In this document: positions 60,848 through 64,000 of the stretch, one piece after another
How positions within the stretch are numbered: position 1 is the stretch's first letter
Layout: each line of letters starts with the position of its first letter
Assembly: GCA_963696875.1 (NCBI GenBank)
Contig: CAVOLQ010000003.1
Coordinates: 1 to 64,000, forward strand
DNA length: 64,000 nucleotides
Source of the DNA: Albibacterium sp963696875
Lineage (GTDB): Bacteria > Bacteroidota > Bacteroidia > Sphingobacteriales > Sphingobacteriaceae
Reading direction: 5' to 3'
Notes under the pieces: generated by a model
What the model was told of the DNA's origin: nothing
What the model saw: only the letters and a program-made list of their open reading frames with translations
Databases searched by the model: none
Made by a program: the position numbers and the translations under genes

Positions 60848-61576
60848 ATGAAAACAAGTATTCTCCTTTCCCTGATCCTAATATTGACATTTAGTAGTTG
60901 TGATGTACAAAATCAAGCGCTTATCGGCAATATATTAAAAGATATTCCTACGGGCAATCCAACTAAGTTTGAAATCGGTCAAGGGTTAAAACAAGGTCTT
61001 GAAATCGGTACATCTCAAGGTGCAGATCGCCTATCCCTTAAAGATGGATTTCTAGGGAATATGGCTGTTAAAATACTTTTCCCACCCGAAGCAGCGAAAG
61101 TTGAAAATACATTAAGAAGTTTAGGGTTAAATTCTCTTTGCGATAATGTAATTACCAGTCTCAATAGAGCCGCTGAAGATGCTGTAAAGGAAGCAAAACC
61201 GATTTTTATCTCGGCTATTAAACAAATGACTATCACCGATGCAACCAATATATTATTGGGAAATCAGGATGCAGCCACGCAATACTTTAAACGGGTAACT
61301 ACTGCCCAATTAATGGAAACGTTTAGCCCTGTAATCACCAATAGCTTAAGCAAAGTGGGTGCAACGAAATATTGGGGCGATGTAACCAGTCGTTATAATA
61401 CGATTCCTTTAGTAAAGCCGATTAATACTGATCTTTCTGAATATGTTGCACAGAAAGCAATCGATGGCTTATTTTTAGAAATCGCTCAAGAGGAATTGAA
61501 AATAAGAAGAAACCTAAATGCGAGAAGTACCCCACTCTTACAAAAGGTTTTTGCCTATGCTGATCGAAATAGATAA
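60848..61576 (+). CDS. DUF4197 lipoprotein
   Basis: 242 residues. The signal ends in a lipobox (TFSSC, C19). The DUF4197 landmarks are LKQGLEIGTSQGADRLSLKDGF, the PPEAAKVENTLRSLGL segment, ITDATNILLGNQDAATQYFK and the C-terminal YVAQKAIDGLFLEIAQEE. The family is widespread in Gram-negative bacteria, probably periplasmic, and of unknown function. Stands alone, converging on the OmpA-sized barrel gene. Confidence 0.88.
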   Translation: MKTSILLSLILILTFSSCDVQNQALIGNILKDIPTGNPTKFEIGQGLKQGLEIGTSQGADRLSLKDGFLGNMAVKILFPPEAAKVENTLRSLGLNSLCDNVITSLNRAAEDAVKEAKPIFISAIKQMTITDATNILLGNQDAATQYFKRVTTAQLMETFSPVITNSLSKVGATKYWGDVTSRYNTIPLVKPINTDLSEYVAQKAIDGLFLEIAQEELKIRRNLNARSTPLLQKVFAYADRNR

Positions 61577-61627
61577 GGTGGTGTCATGCCTTGCGTCATA
61601 AAAAAGTGATGCTGCTTTAAGATTGAG

Positions 61628-61662
61628 AAAGGGGACTTTATCATAATGATAAAGTCCCCTTT
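61628..61662. terminator. Bidirectional terminator between the DUF4197 gene and the barrel gene
   Basis: Perfect 16-bp stem AAAGGGGACTTTATCA (61628-61643) / TGATAAAGTCCCCTTT (61647-61662) with a 3-base loop, in the 104-base convergent gap. Confidence 0.85.
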
Positions 61663-61680
61663 AAGTTAGGTAGATTTTTC

Positions 61681-62298
61681 TTAAAAGTGGAATTGGATTC
61701 CAATTTTCGGAGCGAAGAAGTCGGTTCCGATAGAGAAGCTTTCGCGTCCTGCACCTTTGATTTCGTTACCGTTAGCATCTTCAAAAGATTGATCATTATA
61801 AGATATGCCGTTAAACGCAAATTCGATTCCTATTTTGCTGCTTGGGTAGAAAGCAAATCCAGGGGAAAGTGCTACACCAATTGAAGTAGAATTACCATTT
61901 TTATCGCCTACTTTTAAATCACTATCAGTTGCTTTTGTTGTTCCAAAGGCCATAGGTACAGAAAGATGACCAAAGAATTTAAATTTATCAGCTACTGGAG
62001 TATAATAGCGGCCGAATGGTGCAATAACAAATGCTTCTTGTTTTCCTACCGGACTCGCGACTGATGCTTTCGAAGATTGATAGCCTATGCCTGTTCCCAC
62101 AGCAATGTTATCGCTTATAAAATACCCAACATTAGGAACTATAGAAAAATTGTGTGAAGCTTTAGCATTATCTGCATCTGACTTTGATGTATTATAAGAT
62201 GCATTTCCACCAATGATAAATTTTCCTTTTTCAGTTTGGGCTTGGGTCGTAAAAGCAACCCCACTTAATAATGCAATAGATAAAATTAATTTTTTCAT
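61681..62298 (-). CDS. Outer-membrane beta-barrel protein (small porin-like)
   Basis: 205 residues with a signal peptide (1-20, ending TTQAQ). Alternating hydrophobic strands with Gly/Tyr turns (GNASYNTSKSD, GIGYQSSKAS, FAPKIGIQFHF) and a terminal Phe indicate an eight-stranded barrel of the outer-membrane beta-barrel type common in this phylum. Function unknown. An AT-rich noncoding stretch lies upstream. Confidence 0.85.
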   Translation of the reverse strand: MKKLILSIALLSGVAFTTQAQTEKGKFIIGGNASYNTSKSDADNAKASHNFSIVPNVGYFISDNIAVGTGIGYQSSKASVASPVGKQEAFVIAPFGRYYTPVADKFKFFGHLSVPMAFGTTKATDSDLKVGDKNGNSTSIGVALSPGFAFYPSSKIGIEFAFNGISYNDQSFEDANGNEIKGAGRESFSIGTDFFAPKIGIQFHF

Positions 62299-62828
62299 TT
62301 TTTCTTTTTTAAAATTAACTAAATGTCGACACTCTATCTCGACTGATTATGGGTACAAAGAACGGTAGATCACTCGAGTATTTAAAGGCCATAATATCGT
62401 CTCGTTTGGTCAAAAGGTCGTTTTTTGCAGAACTGATAATTCACTGACAATAGATCCCTTCAAGGAACTGTAATTTCTTTTGCTGTTGAAGATTAGCTCT
62501 TTAAGATAATTAGGTTATGTCGGCTCACAAGCCTTAATATGCTTTTTTTTGTATTAGCATGAAGAGGTATGTCGAATTTAAGTAGCCTTTAACATGCTGA
62601 ATACGTTGATGATATCATTGATTAAATTCTTGTCTAATGAATTGTATATTGGTCTTTTTGGTTTATTTATTGGTTCAGCGTATAGGAAGAATTGTAAATA
62701 AAAAAGCTCGAGAAACAGAGTTACCCGAGCATAATTACATTAGTCATAAATAATACTAAATAAACCAATAATGAGTAATACCTTTCAGCAATCGAAAAAC
62801 TGATTGCTGAAAGGTATTATGTCTTAAT
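62299..62828. other. Long noncoding gap with a perfect hairpin
   Basis: 530 bases without a supported gene. A 35-codon frame (62594-62701) is seen but has no support. The main structure is the 18-bp hairpin near 62776-62819, described separately. The rest is AT-rich with no promoter pair that I can name. Confidence 0.5.
62776..62819 (-). terminator. 18-bp perfect hairpin after the DUF5686 gene
   Basis: TAATACCTTTCAGCAATC (62776-62793) pairs exactly with 62802-62819 around an 8-base loop. It lies 9 bases after the minus-strand stop at 62829 and lacks a T run, so it may be a repeat element or mRNA end as well as a terminator. The arm shares TCAGCAATC with the repeat at 29313-29324. Confidence 0.5.
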
Positions 62829-63998
62829 TTAAAAATCTAATTTAAACCTTGCTCTGACTCCCCATTCGGCCACGTTGGGATTGTCGAGATAACTGAAACG
62901 CTTCACCAGATCAACACGCAATAGTTTGAATATATTGGCGATACCCACACTTCCCTCCAAATAAGGGCCGTTGTTAAGAGTGTATGATATTGGTCTTCCA
63001 GAAGCATCGAGTGGGAACTGGAAGACATCATCGGTATACGCTGGATTGTTCTCATTACGTAATCCTCCCCATAACGCCTTAACACTAAAAACTTCTCTTA
63101 ATTTTAGTTTTTTGATTAAGGGGATTTTATTGAAAAGAAAGCCGTTCATGTAATATTGAACATTTACTGCCGCATAATGGTCACTAATAAATTCCATGAA
63201 ATTCATTAGGTTATAGGAGTTGAGTTGGTAAGCGTATGTTTGATTCGCCCTGTGGATGGAAAGCAAGGGAAATGGAATATTGCTTCCCAAGATGGCTCCC
63301 CCCTCGGCCGTAACATCGGCATAGCCAAATTGGGACAGGTATACACGTTTAAAAATATTTGCATTTATATTATGGTAGTCGTATTCGGCGTCCAATAAGC
63401 CCTTTATTCCCATGTTGTAGTTCAGGGTGAAGATCGGGTATTTGTTAAAGATCGGCGTTCGGTACAGCTTCCCTTGGAAAAACTGTTCGTTAGGTGCAAA
63501 GCGCAATTGGAAGTTTAGTTCCGTGGTGTTCAGCTCGGTGATATTCTTCAAGCCGTTAGTTTGCACCTGTTCGTATTTCAGGATCCCCGCCGGACTTTGT
63601 TTCCATTTGGTCAATCCTGCTTTATAGGAAAAATGGTTTTCAAATTCGCGTACATATTCTAAGCGATAAATGTCGTTATATAACCAGCGTTCGTTGTTCC
63701 CTCGTTTGAAGGAAAGAAGGAAATTGTCTTCTTGGACAAATTGCAGATCCTGTCCTGGTATCTTGGTATCGCGCTGAAAGCTTGCACGCAGATAGTTTCC
63801 GGGGAATTTATAGATCGATTTGTTGTTAAAAGAATAAGTACCACTGAGAAAGTATTTCCATTTCTCATCTTTAAAGCCATAGGCAGCATAGGTTTCCGCG
63901 TAAAAGCGCTTGCTAAACTCGGGGGTTGTCCGTCCGCCCAGCCGTAACCGGAATCCTTCCACGGGATTGAAGCTGTAAAAGGTATTGGCAGGTCCCAT
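62829..63998 (-). CDS. DUF5686 outer-membrane protein, N-terminus outside window
   Basis: 389 residues visible; the frame is open to the right edge, and the ATG at 63996-63998 is an internal methionine. The visible part is the C-terminal barrel: many amphipathic strands with aromatic belts (YNMGIKGLLDAEYDY, FNKIPLIKKLKLREVFSVKAL) and the terminal NPNVAEWGVRARFKLDF. The DUF5686 family typically has an N-terminal carboxypeptidase-regulatory-like domain and a barrel similar to TonB receptors. Function unknown. Confidence 0.85.
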   Translation of the reverse strand: MGPANTFYSFNPVEGFRLRLGGRTTPEFSKRFYAETYAAYGFKDEKWKYFLSGTYSFNNKSIYKFPGNYLRASFQRDTKIPGQDLQFVQEDNFLLSFKRGNNERWLYNDIYRLEYVREFENHFSYKAGLTKWKQSPAGILKYEQVQTNGLKNITELNTTELNFQLRFAPNEQFFQGKLYRTPIFNKYPIFTLNYNMGIKGLLDAEYDYHNINANIFKRVYLSQFGYADVTAEGGAILGSNIPFPLLSIHRANQTYAYQLNSYNLMNFMEFISDHYAAVNVQYYMNGFLFNKIPLIKKLKLREVFSVKALWGGLRNENNPAYTDDVFQFPLDASGRPISYTLNNGPYLEGSVGIANIFKLLRVDLVKRFSYLDNPNVAEWGVRARFKLDF

Positions 63999-64000
63999 TT

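Noticed and set aside
62594..62701. 35-codon hydrophobic plus-strand frame
   Set aside because: No start signal, homology or conservation that I can see; length is within chance for AT-rich DNA.
1..64000. tRNA, rRNA, CRISPR array, integrase, IS or prophage
   Set aside because: None found on reading the intergenic sequence and coding content.

Overview
The window reads as chromosome of a Bacteroidota bacterium, most likely Sphingobacteriales (Sphingobacteriaceae-like). It is AT-rich. Several genes have the -33 TTTG / -7 TAnnTTTG promoter pattern of this phylum, Shine-Dalgarno sites are mostly absent, and there is a type IX secretion sorting domain, a TamL/TamB pair, a split transketolase, and many Bacteroidota domain families (DUF4293, DUF4412, DUF4870, DUF5686). 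I see no tRNA, rRNA, CRISPR array, prophage or insertion sequence. Genus assignment is inference.

Layout. 1-3.5 kb: the end of a DUF1080 protein, a zinc alcohol dehydrogenase, a DUF4412 exported protein and a DUF4870 membrane protein. 3.5-5.8 kb: a membrane pyrophosphatase. 6.1-9.7 kb: the str operon rpsL-rpsG-fusA-rpsJ, ended by a strong terminator; rpsL carries two 1-base insertions. 9.8-14 kb: mgtE, gpsA and ggt packed in tandem. 14-20 kb: small proteins, a serine hydrolase, a nucleoside deaminase, a DEAD-box helicase broken by two 1-base deletions, DUF4293 and DUF72. 20-26 kb: truA, an MsbA-like ABC exporter, sucD, msrB, a stand-alone HsdR-N nuclease domain and holA, with a RidA-like gene remnant between the last two. 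26-31 kb (minus strand): an aminotransferase, an ECF sigma / putative anti-sigma / small exported protein operon, and both halves of a split transketolase. 31-39.5 kb: LpxR-like lipid A deacylase, Bcp, an M23 peptidase, an FAH-family hydrolase, a very small type IX cargo, Kup, a retropepsin-like protein and Mdh. 39.5-47 kb: tamL-tamB. 47-53 kb: dnaE, trxA and an ABC-F protein. 53-55 kb: a two-lobed retropepsin-PDZ protein and a VOC protein. 55-61 kb: a divergent glycan locus (helical-toroid glycoside hydrolase, GT4, PIG-L deacetylase; opposite them a GT4-toroid fusion). 60.8-64 kb: DUF4197 lipoprotein, OmpA-like-size beta-barrel protein, and the C-terminal part of a DUF5686 outer-membrane protein.

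How the genes connect. Most of the window is housekeeping: translation, replication, central carbon metabolism and envelope biogenesis. The strongest candidate for an undescribed system is the divergent glycan locus at 55.2-60.6 kb. It combines two GT-B glycosyltransferases, an N-acetyl-sugar deacetylase and two helical-toroid domains, with no transporter, SusCD pair or polymerase, which suggests a small soluble glycoside rather than a polysaccharide. Other items worth checking are the displaced gating glutamate of the pyrophosphatase, the Cys-to-Asp structural-zinc site of the alcohol dehydrogenase, the nuclease-domain/holA pair, the RidA remnant, and a 12-base repeat placed exactly three bases before the start codons of msrB and the sigma-factor gene. 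Two genes (rpsL, essential; the DEAD-box helicase) each need two single-base corrections, so base-level accuracy of the assembly should be confirmed before biology is read into them.
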